Shown piece after piece: positions 45,858-55,517 of a stretch of DNA of 64,000 nucleotides. The DNA lies in contig JACDTU010000017.1 of NCBI GenBank assembly GCA_022376465.1, forward strand, positions 248,001-312,000, written 5' to 3'. This stretch comes from Cubamyces lactineus (Eukaryota > Basidiomycota > Agaricomycetes > Polyporales > Polyporaceae). Numbering within the stretch: position 1 is the first letter of the stretch; every line of letters begins with the position of its first letter. The notes below the pieces were generated by a model. That model ran no database searches. It was given only the letters and a program-made list of their open reading frames with translations, and was not told the origin of the DNA. The translations under genes and the position numbers were made by a program.

Positions 45858-46321
45858 ATGTCCGCCCGACCACGACTCGCTATCAGCGACATCCTCCACC
45901 GCGGCCTCGTATGGTCCTTGCTCGGCGTGAGCGTGTGGGGGCTCGTGATGATGGGCGTCGTGCACCGCGAGACGCTCCGAGCAGGCAGAGGTGCGTAGCA
46001 GCTCACTGCATGCCCCGTTCCTTGCCTAACCCAGAACTTTGTGCCGCAGAGGTCGGTTGACATAACCACGGACGATGTACGGAAGGTAGAGCTGACACCG
46101 GTGAACGCAGGCTCTCGCGAGACAGGAGGCGCTGGGCGAGGTGCAGGTACCAAACGTGAAGGAGGTGCGTGAAGCGGCCGGGGTGCTCGTGCGCTCCTCG
46201 TGTGCAGCGGAACCGTGCCCGTCTCACTTGATGCCTTTCGTTCATGTAGGACGAGCAAAACGAGATATCGTTGGCTGAAGCAGCTCAAGCTGTACTCAAG
46301 GGACGCTCTAAGCAGTCATAG
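45858..46321 (+). CDS. Small single-pass protein, Cox14-like (cytochrome oxidase assembly)
   Basis: Four exons: 45858-45990, 46035-46051 (17-nt microexon), 46111-46164, 46250-46321; 91 aa. The N-terminus MSARPRLAISDILHRGLVW is followed by one hydrophobic helix (SLLGVSVWGLVMMGVV) and a soluble charged tail (VPNVKEDEQNEISLAEAAQA ending KGRSKQS). The length, the single helix after a T/SDxLHR-like segment, and the hydrophilic tail resemble fungal Cox14, which binds Cox1 assembly intermediates in the inner membrane. The microexon is inferred because no other join links the first exon to the clearly coding third and fourth exons without a stop. Function is tentative; the gene model is more secure than the name. 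Confidence 0.6.
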
Positions 46322-46770
46322 TCTCTCCCCCACACGCCCACCTCAGGCTGGGGTTCCCCGTCTTACTTGCTGGATAGATGTCGGTATGTGCTTCCCCGAC
46401 CCCGTCTTCGGCGAACGCTCGATACTAACATCTCAGGGTTGAAGGTATGCATAATACTGGCATCATCCCGGACTCCTGCACGAAGGCTGACTGTATCAGT
46501 CATGTTCAAACTGGGTTCGCTGATCACCACTCTGTATCATACAGCTTCATATTCTATATGCTATCGGATGTTACTCTACTCAATTCCATCTCTTGCCGGT
46601 ATGAACAAAACGAATGCAGGTAAGTGTTAGTGTTGTGCACAAACTATCTCTACAGCTCGTCCCCACAAGCTTTCACAACTAGTCAGCGGCAAATACGACA
46701 ACAAACCCTCAGAAACCTCAGCCCGCTATTCACTCCTTTGCTCGTGCAGCCTGCTCGCACATTGCCGACG
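46322..46770. other. Intergenic, convergent 3' ends
   Basis: About 0.45 kb between the Cox14-like stop and the stop of copy B. Nothing recognised. Confidence 0.45.
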
Positions 46771-48561
46771 TCAGAACGCCGTCTCGTCCGCCGCGGGCAT
46801 CCCACCCGCCAACTGCACAAACACCTTCGGGGTCCTCCCATCCCGCCCAGCGAACTCCGCCGCGGCGTTCGCAGCGGCGGCAGCGACAGCCTGCATCATC
46901 GCCTCCGTCGCGGCCCGCGCGACCATCTCTTGCTGACGGCGCCGACGCGCCGTCACCTTCTTACCTGCCCGTCGCGTTCGCTTGTACGGTGGCAGGTCTA
47001 GATCCAGATCCAAGCCCAAGTCCAGGTCGCGTTGTTGCTGCTCGCCGGGCTGGGTCTTGAACATGGTGTCAGCGTTGTTCTGATAACTTAAGTCTCCTGG
47101 ACGCGGGGAAGGCATGGCAGGTCTAATGGGCACTTGAACAGCTCCAGGCGTTGAAAAAGGGAGCGACGGTCTCGTTTGGAAGAGGCTTTCGTCTGCCTTG
47201 GGCATATACACGAGCCGGGCGAAGCGTGGGCGAGCGAAGTGTGCGAAGACAGAGTCCGAGGACATGGACCGCGGAATGTGAGCGCGGGGGGCGCGACCCG
47301 AGGGGACTGTTGAGCTGCTTGGTGTCCCGCCCAGCAGCTCAGAGACTTCGGACTCGAGTGATGAGGACTCTGAGCACGTCTCTTCGCTTCCACAGTACGT
47401 CGCGCCCTCGAATGTGTCGATGCTCATCAGGGTGGCATCCGAGTCTTGTCCTGCATCCTGAAGGCTGTCGCTCGGCTTCATGATGCTGTCGGATGTCGGG
47501 ATGCCCTTGCCCCACGCTGTATATGAATGGAAGGCAACTGGTAGCGCTGACACGTCGCCATACGACAGAGATAGGAACGGCATCAGTGCTAGGACCTCGA
47601 CTCCGTTGGTAACATCCTCTAGAATATGCAAGGTGGGCACAACAGCGCAGCTGACAAGGCCGGGCTCTCGAATGAGGAAGGCGCCAAGTTGTGTAGCCTT
47701 TCTTAGGGTCCGGCGCGAGAGTCGACGGGCTTGCAGGCTGGCGTAATCCAGTTTCGCAAAGGCGCACAGAAGAATGCGATCATGCAGGGCAACGAATTGT
47801 GACCAGAGCCGAAAGACAGTGATCCAGGTGGCCTTGGCGAGTCTTAACGCCTGGTGAGTGACGATGTTGACGGCGGTCTTATACGCACATGCAATCATTG
47901 CAGCTAGCGAGCAACTCAGGAAACAGAGACGCGATACCTGAAGGCACAGTTGAAGATACGCCGTTGTGATGCAACCAAGGACAGCAGACTTGACCCGCGA
48001 CGCACAGGTCGATGCCGCAGCCTTGCCCAGATGGTGAACGCGCGAACACGCCGATCGCAGACAGGAGAAGCAACTTTGCAGCGGCCCGTAGACACAAGCC
48101 CAGAAAAGAGCAAGTATCTTAGTCAGGAGGAAGGACAAGATGACCGTCGCCAGAGCTAGGAACCCCACCAGCGTGAGCATCGCGCATATAGCGATCCACG
48201 CGACGTCGCTGAGCTCCCCCAGAGCAAGAACACACGCTGCACTGCGACGCAAGAGCGGAGACGCGATTTCCGCCCCTAGCCAGAGAACCACCAGGAGCGT
48301 ACCCGGCAGCACTTCGCCCCAGACGACATGCCAGAGACTAGGAGCAGCAACGAAGGTGGTCCAGCGGACCAGAGGTCCCGGATGCGAGATGAGCCAAGAG
48401 CAGAGCCGCGCCTTGTGTGTCCAGATGATGGCATAGATGCGGGCGAGAGCGAGGGCAGCGGATGCTGGGTTTGCGAGTACCCCAGGGATGTTGAGGGCGA
48501 GGAGGGTGAGGATGGACATGGTCCCGAACGAGACTAGCCCTTCGGCCTGGAAGGGCAACAT
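46771..48561 (-). CDS. Uncharacterised multi-pass membrane protein with basic C-terminal signature (copy B)
   Basis: No family recognised. Single exon, 596 aa; the ATG at 48559-48561 (MLPFQAEGLVSFGTMSILTL) is preferred over an upstream non-ATG extension. The N-terminal ~270 residues are strongly hydrophobic with about six likely membrane segments, rich in Leu/Ala/Cys (WAIICAMLTLVGFLALATV-type). The middle is Ser-rich with acidic patches (EETCSESSSLESEVSELLGG). A repetitive DLDLGLDLDLDL tract comes next. The C-terminus has YKRTRRAGKKVTARRRRQQE, then an Ala-rich helix. The basic stretch matches copy A (40358-42872) almost residue for residue, although the rest differs. Confidence 0.62.
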   Translation of the reverse strand: MLPFQAEGLVSFGTMSILTLLALNIPGVLANPASAALALARIYAIIWTHKARLCSWLISHPGPLVRWTTFVAAPSLWHVVWGEVLPGTLLVVLWLGAEIASPLLRRSAACVLALGELSDVAWIAICAMLTLVGFLALATVILSFLLTKILALFWACVYGPLQSCFSCLRSACSRVHHLGKAAASTCASRVKSAVLGCITTAYLQLCLQVSRLCFLSCSLAAMIACAYKTAVNIVTHQALRLAKATWITVFRLWSQFVALHDRILLCAFAKLDYASLQARRLSRRTLRKATQLGAFLIREPGLVSCAVVPTLHILEDVTNGVEVLALMPFLSLSYGDVSALPVAFHSYTAWGKGIPTSDSIMKPSDSLQDAGQDSDATLMSIDTFEGATYCGSEETCSESSSLESEVSELLGGTPSSSTVPSGRAPRAHIPRSMSSDSVFAHFARPRFARLVYMPKADESLFQTRPSLPFSTPGAVQVPIRPAMPSPRPGDLSYQNNADTMFKTQPGEQQQRDLDLGLDLDLDLPPYKRTRRAGKKVTARRRRQQEMVARAATEAMMQAVAAAAANAAAEFAGRDGRTPKVFVQLAGGMPAADETAF

Positions 48562-48793
48562 CGCGTGTGCACTACTCCGTGAGTGAGGGTGCGGGAGACG
48601 AGTTGTGCACGTGTGCAATGAGTATGTTCAGACTGGTTGTCGGTGGTGGTAGAATACTGTGTCGCTGTCACTAACAGCCAGATGGTGAACGAATGCAAGG
48701 TGCTGTAAAAGATCGCACCATGGATCAAAGCTGTCCCTAGCTGTCCCCTTTCGGCCTATGCAAAGTCAACATCGCCACTACTCGGTACTCGCC

Positions 48794-49953
48794 TTCATGC
48801 CCAGCCAGAACCGCACGTTCCAGGTCGATCTGTAAATATCTGTATCGATCCGGATGTGTCCCAATCTGCGGACATACCTGGACACAGTCAGAACGAAACT
48901 TGTCCTATAGAACGATTATTTTCTATCCACAGATGTCCATAACGCTCCGTGTGTATCCAGGTCTGTTCAGAAACAGATGGATACATTCAGATACTCGCTC
49001 TGCTACATACATATTGAGACGATCCGAGAGCTACCGGACGCTATTCCGGTCGCATCCGCCCGCCCGCCTGCTCGCCCCCGCGCGCGCGCACCTGCCCGTC
49101 CGCCTGCTCGCCCTCTCGCCCGCCCTCTCGCCCGTCCGCCCGCCTTCGCGTCCACGCACCTAGCTATCCACCTGCCCACTGTGCCCATCGCGCTTGCTGC
49201 ACACCAGGCCATCCTTCGACGCGCCTGCTCGTTTAGCCACTCCCCGACCGCCCACAACACGATCTACACTTGGCTTAGCGATTTGCGCACGGGGTCGTCA
49301 CAATCGCCGCCTTACCTGCACGGCCTCTGTGTCCGACCACCTACCTAGATGTCTGCTTGTCTGCTGCCTGCATGAGGAAGAACGACTCACCTATGATGCG
49401 GCTATATGCGGCTATATGCGCTTACCTGTGGTCTTGTCGACTCACCTACTTAAAGCACCTTTCCTCCACGGCGCCCAACCTGCACCTACCTGTGTATCTC
49501 GCCCCGCCCCCAGCCTGTTTGACGGTACGCGATGTCGGCAGAGTGAGAGGATCCGGAGCAAAAATGGTGGCGAGAAGAGACATCGGGCAGAGGGGACTTT
49601 GTCCGGAGAGCTTGCTTTTGAGTGTGTCGCTCGTTGACAGCTATGATGTCAGAGTAGAAACGGTGCAAAAGAGTGTAGGTATAATCAGAGATGTATGTAG
49701 GCGCCTATACAACGACGCAAGTCTCTTCGTAACATTGGAACATACAATATATATATATCACGCAGCCACTCTGGCCAAATTACGGAGGACGTTATATGGA
49801 GGCTACATCAATCGGGCGCTGATTGAACTTTTTTAGGCAATGGACAACCACAGATCGAATTGGACAGAACCGGGACAGATACAGACAGAATAGACAGATA
49901 CAGACACATACGGACATACCTGGAACGTGCGGGTTCTGGCTGGGCTTCATGAA
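48794..49953. mobile_element. Possible non-autonomous element bounded by inverted repeats
   Basis: Left arm (48794-48825): TTCATG, then CCCAGCCAGAA, then CCGCACGTTCCAGGT. Right arm (49918-49953) is the reverse complement of the same series, with two small insertions. The arms enclose 1.16 kb without coding capacity. I could not find a target-site duplication, so this could also be two inverted copies of a dispersed repeat. The right arm lies about 60 bp from tRNA-Glu copy 2. Confidence 0.4.
49055..49150. repeat. CG-rich low-complexity tract
   Basis: Irregular CGCCCGCC/CTCGCCC repeats with a short alternating CG run, inside the inverted-repeat-bounded span. Open frames through it are Arg/Pro/Ala artefacts. 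Confidence 0.85.
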
Positions 49954-50006
49954 TCATCTGGACTTCCTTCTCTCGTTGAACAAAATTGTGTATGACGACG
50001 TGATAT

Positions 50007-50010
50007 AAAA
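50007..50010 (-). terminator. Pol III terminator of tRNA-Glu copy 2 (T4)
   Basis: Four T on the minus strand, 4 nt past the tRNA end; the minimum usually needed. Confidence 0.6.
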
Positions 50011-50014
50011 GTAT

Positions 50015-50085
50015 TCCGACACAGGGAATCGAACCCCGGGCTATCGCGTGAGAGGCGATAATGTTAGCCACTACACCATATCGGA
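50015..50085 (-). tRNA. tRNA-Glu (CTC), copy 2
   Basis: Identical to the copy at 36164-36234 except for one base in the T-stem, which turns a G-C pair into a G-T pair (CGGGG/CCCTG). Same anticodon CTC, same orientation. Flanks are unrelated. Confidence 0.93.
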
Positions 50086-50266
50086 TTATCAGTGTAATGT
50101 AAAAAGCTAACTAGTATCACGTACGGCCCTGTTGAGCCTGCTCGACGGTATGGTAGGAATATATAGACATACGTTATACTGTAGAATGGCATTGATATCG
50201 TAGAGGCACCGTCCTCGCACAACTTGCTCTCCTCCCGGAACACTTCAGTGGCTGACCGCATGTCGG

Positions 50267-51994
50267 TTAGCTTCGGTGTGCGCCTTCCCGTCCGCTCTGC
50301 AGAGCCAGAAGGGCCCGCTCGACCTTGACCCAACTCTGATCCTTCGCAGGAGTCCAATCACGCCGAGCCTCACAAAGATCAAGGTTCGGGAACAGCCTGT
50401 CCAACAGGAGCGCCATATCGAACAGTGATTCGTATGCAGCATCCTTCTTGAGCGTGCAGATGCGGAGAATCTCCAGCTTGTGATCCAACTTGGGGAACTT
50501 GCGCGGCGGGGGCAACAAGTGATGATTGAGCATTGGGATGACAAGGTACCGCAGGTCGGGGTGGTTCTTGGCGAACCGAGCGAGGTCTGCGATGCGCGGC
50601 GCCGTGTGCACGCCACCGTCCTGGAGGAGGTAAGAGCGGGTGTCTTCAATGCGGAAGACGGTGAGTTTGGGCCAGGCGTCGACTATCTTCGGGAGATCGC
50701 GGTAAGAGAAGGAACCAAACACGTTGTCGTATATGAGGGCAATGTGTGTGAGATGGGCCTTGGGAAGGAGCGGTCGGAGGAAGCGGCGCGCGGCGAGCGG
50801 CTCGCTGGGCGAATTTTGGTCGCGCGACAGACGGAGGGAGAGGTGATGGACGCGGGATGAGATGTGCGCGGCGATCCGCTCGAAATAACCGAAGATCATA
50901 TCCCTCGGCAACTCCTGGACGTCAGTGAAATGTACGTCGAGCACTTCCAAGGCGGGCCCTGCGGCGTACTCGACCAAATTTGTGATATCCTCGGCGTCTC
51001 CTTTGACGCACAACTTACGCAATGTGCTGTGGAGGGGCGAGTCGGGGTTCACAGGAGGAAATAGCTCCGCATCGAATTCCTCGATAGTGAGGGTGAGCGA
51101 GCGGAGGCCCATATCCTCCCAGATCTCTATGAGGTCGCCTGAGAGAGGCAAATGGATGGTAGCAACCTCTAGGTGTTGCAGTGCACGCAGATCGGTCAAG
51201 CGGAAGAGTGTCGCGTCGCTGAACGGGCGCATGAGCGAACCTGTGAAGCCATGCATGCATATACTGGAATCGACCGTGAGGCTTTCCAAGGAGGCGAAGA
51301 CGGGCTCCAGATAGGCAAACACGCTTCGTACGGCGTAGTTTTCGGATGAGTCCGGGCTGTTGAAGTCAACAGAGATCTCTAGGTGACGGAGGGTTGGAGA
51401 TGCAAGGATGGCGGGGCCAGGGTCGTAGGCCGAGATCAACAGCGGCGCAAGATATTGTAGACGGGGACAGAGGGGGCGGCCTTTGCACCACTTGGAGAGT
51501 ATCAACCATACCGTTGGCGATATCGACGTCGTACTAGAATACACCTGATGTCGAGACTTGGGGTCGGTTGGGAGTTCACGCCAGTGAAGCTCGCGGACGT
51601 TATAAGCGTAAAACTGTTGGAAACGCTCCCACTCTGCAGGCGTGATGTCGCGCGAGAAGACCTGTGAAACAAAAGCAGCTCGGCTGGTGAGAGATATGAA
51701 AACTGGAGCAAGGGCGCTTTGAACTGCGACACATACATAGACGTCGTCTTCGATCACCATGCAGGGCAACAAGAGCAACAGGTCGTATATCTCGTCAACG
51801 ACCGTCCATAGGACCTTCAGCGCAGGCGCTTCCCAAGCATGACAGACCCGTGCAGCGCGGGCAAGGGCTGTCTTGCGTTGGGCCCGGTGGCGCCTGTACT
51901 CAGGCGTGTCCGTTTTCCTCAGCGGCTCGGGGGCAAGGTAGCTGAAAATCTCCGTTGCGAGCTCCTCGCAGCGAAAGACGCGGGTGGCAGACAT
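50267..51994 (-). CDS. F-box-like / LRR-like protein
   Basis: Probable SCF adaptor of the large basidiomycete F-box family. Two exons from 51994 down: 51737-51994 and 50267-51661; 550 aa. The 75-nt intron (51662-51736) keeps the frame, so the unspliced frame is also open; removing it gives VIEDDVYVFSRDITPAEWER. The F-box-like start is CEELATEIFSYLAPEPL, then RKTALARAARVCHAWEAPAL and KVLWTVVDE, as in many Agaricomycete proteins. Later segments resemble LRRs (LRHLEISVDF, LESLTVDSS, LQHLEVATIHL, LRSLTLTIEEF, LEVLDVHFTD, LEILRICTLKK). The start at 51994 is the first ATG; an upstream non-ATG extension was ignored. Confidence 0.8.
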   Translation of the reverse strand: MSATRVFRCEELATEIFSYLAPEPLRKTDTPEYRRHRAQRKTALARAARVCHAWEAPALKVLWTVVDEIYDLLLLLPCMVIEDDVYVCVAVQSALAPVFISLTSRAAFVSQVFSRDITPAEWERFQQFYAYNVRELHWRELPTDPKSRHQVYSSTTSISPTVWLILSKWCKGRPLCPRLQYLAPLLISAYDPGPAILASPTLRHLEISVDFNSPDSSENYAVRSVFAYLEPVFASLESLTVDSSICMHGFTGSLMRPFSDATLFRLTDLRALQHLEVATIHLPLSGDLIEIWEDMGLRSLTLTIEEFDAELFPPVNPDSPLHSTLRKLCVKGDAEDITNLVEYAAGPALEVLDVHFTDVQELPRDMIFGYFERIAAHISSRVHHLSLRLSRDQNSPSEPLAARRFLRPLLPKAHLTHIALIYDNVFGSFSYRDLPKIVDAWPKLTVFRIEDTRSYLLQDGGVHTAPRIADLARFAKNHPDLRYLVIPMLNHHLLPPPRKFPKLDHKLEILRICTLKKDAAYESLFDMALLLDRLFPNLDLCEARRDWTPAKDQSWVKVERALLALQSGREGAHRS

Positions 51995-52783
51995 CAGCCT
52001 GGGGCTGGTCAGAGACAACTAGACCGGTCGTTCCACCAGAAGCTAAGGCTGGGCTTTCCTCGTACGGATGCAGTTGACGGTAGCTTGTGGCTTGGACAAT
52101 TCATTCGAATTTAGAGCGCGTCGCGGTGAGTGGCTTTGGGCTCAGGTTCCCACGGTGGCTCATTCTGGGGGCGCTTGTTTTCAATTCAACGCCCGAGGCT
52201 TGTCTGTAACACTCTATTACCAGAGGAATCCTTGATACGTGTCTGGCCTCTTGAAGCGTATCATCAGCAGGTCATCAGTACACATCAATCGACGAGCTGT
52301 CGCCTATCGCCATCGGTTGAGCGCGAACCTACCAGTGGATCTACTCTCCATACCCTGCCGCTGGTGCTCACAGTCCAGTCACTCCGCGTGTAGGTTACCT
52401 TATCAGTAGCCGCATGTCGACCGATGTCCGACATCCGATGTACTTTCTTGCATTAGGAGGGCGGGCAGAATACGAATGGTCTGGGACACATGCAGCTGAT
52501 TTCGCAGCTTTGACTGGGGGCGGCTCTGCTAATCACCACCGGTATCCATCGAAGCTGTCTCGACATCTCGAGATTATTCCAGCCCTCATTCGATATGTAC
52601 TGGGATAGGTAACAGCCATGATCAATCTGAGCATTCTCGCCGCCCGGCCTACCAGTAGGATAGTCGTCCGAACAAGCCTGGAACCCAAGAACGCGGCGTT
52701 AGCTCACAAGACAACAAGTATCTAACCAACAGCGAATGAGATCAGGCATACCTGTATCGTCGTACGAGCACAGACTTCCAGCG
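51995..52783. other. Intergenic
   Basis: About 0.8 kb. It contains the F-box gene's promoter side and the 3' side of the small secreted protein gene; nothing recognised. Confidence 0.4.
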
Positions 52784-53272
52784 TTACGAATCCAACGCAA
52801 ACTGCTCAAACACTGCGCCATTGATGTTATAGCACGTGTTCACCGTCGGGATCGAGAGCCAGTCTGTGCAGTTCCCCGGCGCGATGTCGACCGAGTACGG
52901 CAGGCCCGCATTGCTCGGCTGCTGGATGGTGACCGAGATGAACTGGCCGGCGAAATAGCAGCTACCCTCGTTGCGGCCCTCGAGGTCCCATGACGTGCAG
53001 CCGACACAGTTTGTCTGCGTGCAGGTGAAGAGGTTCGCAGGATACGTGGGCTGGCGAGCGATTAGCAAGCTATCGATGGGCTTTCAGGGAGGAGGAGCGC
53101 CGCCGCTACCTGGGAGGGTCTGTCCAGAGGCAGCTGGCGGAGACACGACGCCAAGGCCGGCGACTACGAGGAAAGGCGAGTTCGTGTCAGGACTCGGGAT
53201 GAGGGTCGCACAAACGACCGCGCCAAGTAGGATGAACGAGACAACAGATGACAAGGCGTACATTCTCTGCAT
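52784..53272 (-). CDS. Small secreted cysteine-containing protein (splice junction unresolved)
   Basis: No family recognised. The 5' part starts MQRMYALSSVVSFILLGAVV, a signal peptide, then a Pro/Gly-rich stretch. The 3' part reads PTYPANLFTCTQTNCVGC, then SCYFAGQFISVTIQQPSNA, GNCTDWLSIP and NTCYNINGAVFEQFALDS, with six cysteines. An intron must lie near 53045-53140: the acceptor before PTYPAN is clear, but no strong donor gives the right phase, and GTGTCT or GTCGTG in the GLGVVSPP region are the candidates. The mature protein would be about 110-140 aa, of the size and cysteine content of fungal small secreted proteins. Secretion is inferred from the signal peptide; effector activity is not implied. 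Confidence 0.55.
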
Positions 53273-53325
53273 GAAGGAGTCGATGGTTGGCACAGCGGTG
53301 TGTACAAGCGCGCTGGGATAATTGC

Positions 53326-53332
53326 ATATATA
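53326..53332 (-). promoter_or_regulatory. TATA-like box of the small secreted protein gene
   Basis: TATATAT on the minus strand, 54 bp upstream of the ATG at 53272. Confidence 0.45.
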
Positions 53333-54665
53333 GCCGCTAGAGCCTAGAGCTGAGAGGTTAACTTGTACCCAGATGCACGCCTACTGGTCCGGGGAAACTG
53401 GTGGTGAACATAATGCGAAGCAGTCGTCCGGCATCGCAGCGGTGTTAGGCTTTGATCCTTGCAAATCCTGGGAACTACATATCCAATTGCCTGAGCCTGA
53501 CGTCGCGCAAATGACCAAAGTACGATGCCTAGGAGATCCTGGATTGAGACTGATTTGCAACCGTTTACGTAGTTCGGTGGTTCTGACAGTCGTTCCTCAT
53601 GCACAGCCAGTCCAGAGCACCAGAATAGGACCGTTTACTGGGAACATTATTCAGGAATGCCACTAGGTAGGCCCGCAGGTGCCTCCACGTCCAGCGAAGT
53701 CGACTTAGTATCGGCGTTGAGGTGGTCCATCAATCCAGGCGCCAAAACCATAGTCTGTGCATCCAGAGCAGTAGTTAAGTAAAGGTCTGGCGGACGTACA
53801 ACCCCGCCACCCTGCGGCCAGGTGTCCTCTGCTCCAGGAACATCGGGAAGACATTGGTTATTACACGTCAGACCGCGAGACTCGGAATTGACTACGAGCG
53901 GTCTTGCAAGAATAGTCTAGGCAGGTACCCCAGCCACAGAAGAAGAGCATTCGGGGCGCAAACTTCTCCCGGAGCTCTGTAGCATTGGGCTAGCAAGGCC
54001 TAAGGGGTTCAGAAAGAACTGAAGTAATATGGCGGACAAGGGTTTGAAGGCGCACCGGTTGGTCCCAGAGTGGGAAGAGCTTTATAGGACATGACACGCG
54101 TCGACCTACGTTCTACTTCGGAACACGTCAACATGACTACCCTCTGAACATCTCTGAGGGCTATTGCAGCGGGAGAGGGGTTGTAGAGCCGCTAGAGCGA
54201 TAGCAAGTTCGAACTTCGAATTCCTGAAGTCAGTGTAAACCGTTACATTTAACGCCCATTTGTTCCCACGAGTACAATTCGTCCCGGTATTTGACGCTGC
54301 CCATTTCTACTCCGCACCACCATATAGGTACGAGCATCAGTGGCAGAATTCGTACTCACTGTAATTGCACCTATCTTATGTGGTACTCACAGTTCTTCGA
54401 AAGAATCAGCAAGCCAAGGCAAAAGGTATATATACGAGGCGTCCTTGCATCAGTTACAACTCACCTCATCTCGGGCTGAGTAGATCTATTGCAGACTTTC
54501 GCCTTGAGAAAGGCTACCAGTCCTTCATTCTCTCTCAGCGGATGCCGGTAGTGCATTCGCCTGGAAATTCCTTGTACCAGGTGACGAAAGATCATCTTTA
54601 AAACATGATATTCAGGCACTGACCCTCGTCCAAGAACACGTATCATTCGGCACAAACCAGATATC
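53333..54665. other. Intergenic, divergent
   Basis: About 1.3 kb between the divergent secreted-protein and LYR genes. A TATATATA-like stretch near 54425-54434 might serve the LYR gene. No gene recognised. Confidence 0.4.
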
Positions 54666-55517
54666 ATGAAGTTGAGGCTTCCTTCGAATCCATTGCACAT
54701 CTTCCGCGCCTGCGCGCGCCCTGACCGCCGTTCTGCCCTCCACCCGATATCTTCATCTGTTCGTCACTATCATGCCACCGCTACCGGGGCCGACGAGAAT
54801 CGAACCACGGCTCTGCCTCCGAGTTTTCGCAGCTTGTATCGACTGTTTCTCCGAGCGACATCTGCCTCTGTTCTTGCAGAGCCTAAAGCTACCAAGAGGT
54901 TGAGGCAACTCTGGCGCCCGATATTTGATCAAGCGGCAACAGTCATTCGTCAGATCGACGATGACCGGCTCCCAGCTTCTCAGCGTAGCAACCTTGTGAG
55001 CTGGTACACGCGATGGGAAAGACGAGGTAAGCATCTCGTATGCCATGTGCGTTGATGTATTGGAAGCACTGATCTGCACCCCGCTTATGCCCTGCTCGCA
55101 CGTCCACCGTGCTCTGTCGCTGCCGTGCCTCCCCGACCTCACGTTTGCTGGCTATGTTGACCTCGCACATTCCGGATGTGTCTCTCTGCTGTCGCATTAG
55201 TGGACAACACACTCTCACTGCTCTACAGCTCTGCGGTATCCCGTGGTCTCCCTCATCGCATCACTCAGAACCTGAGCCACATGGTCCTCATCGACGCAAC
55301 TATACGCACACCCATTCAACCGCTCAAGCGCCCATGGCGGGGCCAGCTCCCACGAGACGCTCCTGAATACCAAAGGAAACCTATCAAACCGCTCACCCCT
55401 GCACAGGTGGAACAGGACTCGCACTTCCATCTGGTTCGTCGCTTCCTGGGTGAACTGGTCGGGATGGCGGAAGGATGGGGCGGCATCTCATTGGGCAGAA
55501 CGCAACAGCGACGCTGA
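54666..55517 (+). CDS. Mitochondrial LYR-motif protein
   Basis: Two exons: 54666-55026 and 55201-55517; 225 aa. The N-terminus is basic with no acidic residue before position 20 (MKLRLPSNPLHIFRACARPD), as for a mitochondrial presequence. The LYR motif (residues 57-59) lies in PPSFRSLYRLFLRATSAS, followed by RLRQLWRPIFDQAATVIRQI, as in Complex1_LYR-type domains. LYR proteins bind acyl carrier protein and act in assembly of respiratory complexes or Fe-S transfer. Exon 2 carries the C-terminal part (VDNTLSLLYSSAVSRGLPHR, LIDATIRTPIQPLKRPWRGQ), longer than in small LYRM proteins. Which complex it serves cannot be told. Confidence 0.72.

Larger units (their letters stand above)
48562..50014. other. 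Intergenic region containing an inverted-repeat-bounded span
   Basis: No gene supported. Contains the inverted repeats at 48794 and 49918, a CG-rich CCGCCCG-type low-complexity tract (49055-49150) and a GACAGATACAGA-type tract (49870-49915). Confidence 0.5.

Noticed and set aside
54780..54830. GAGAATCGAACC, resembling an antisense tRNA T-arm
   Set aside because: No matching acceptor, D or anticodon arms around it, and it lies inside the well-supported LYR exon.
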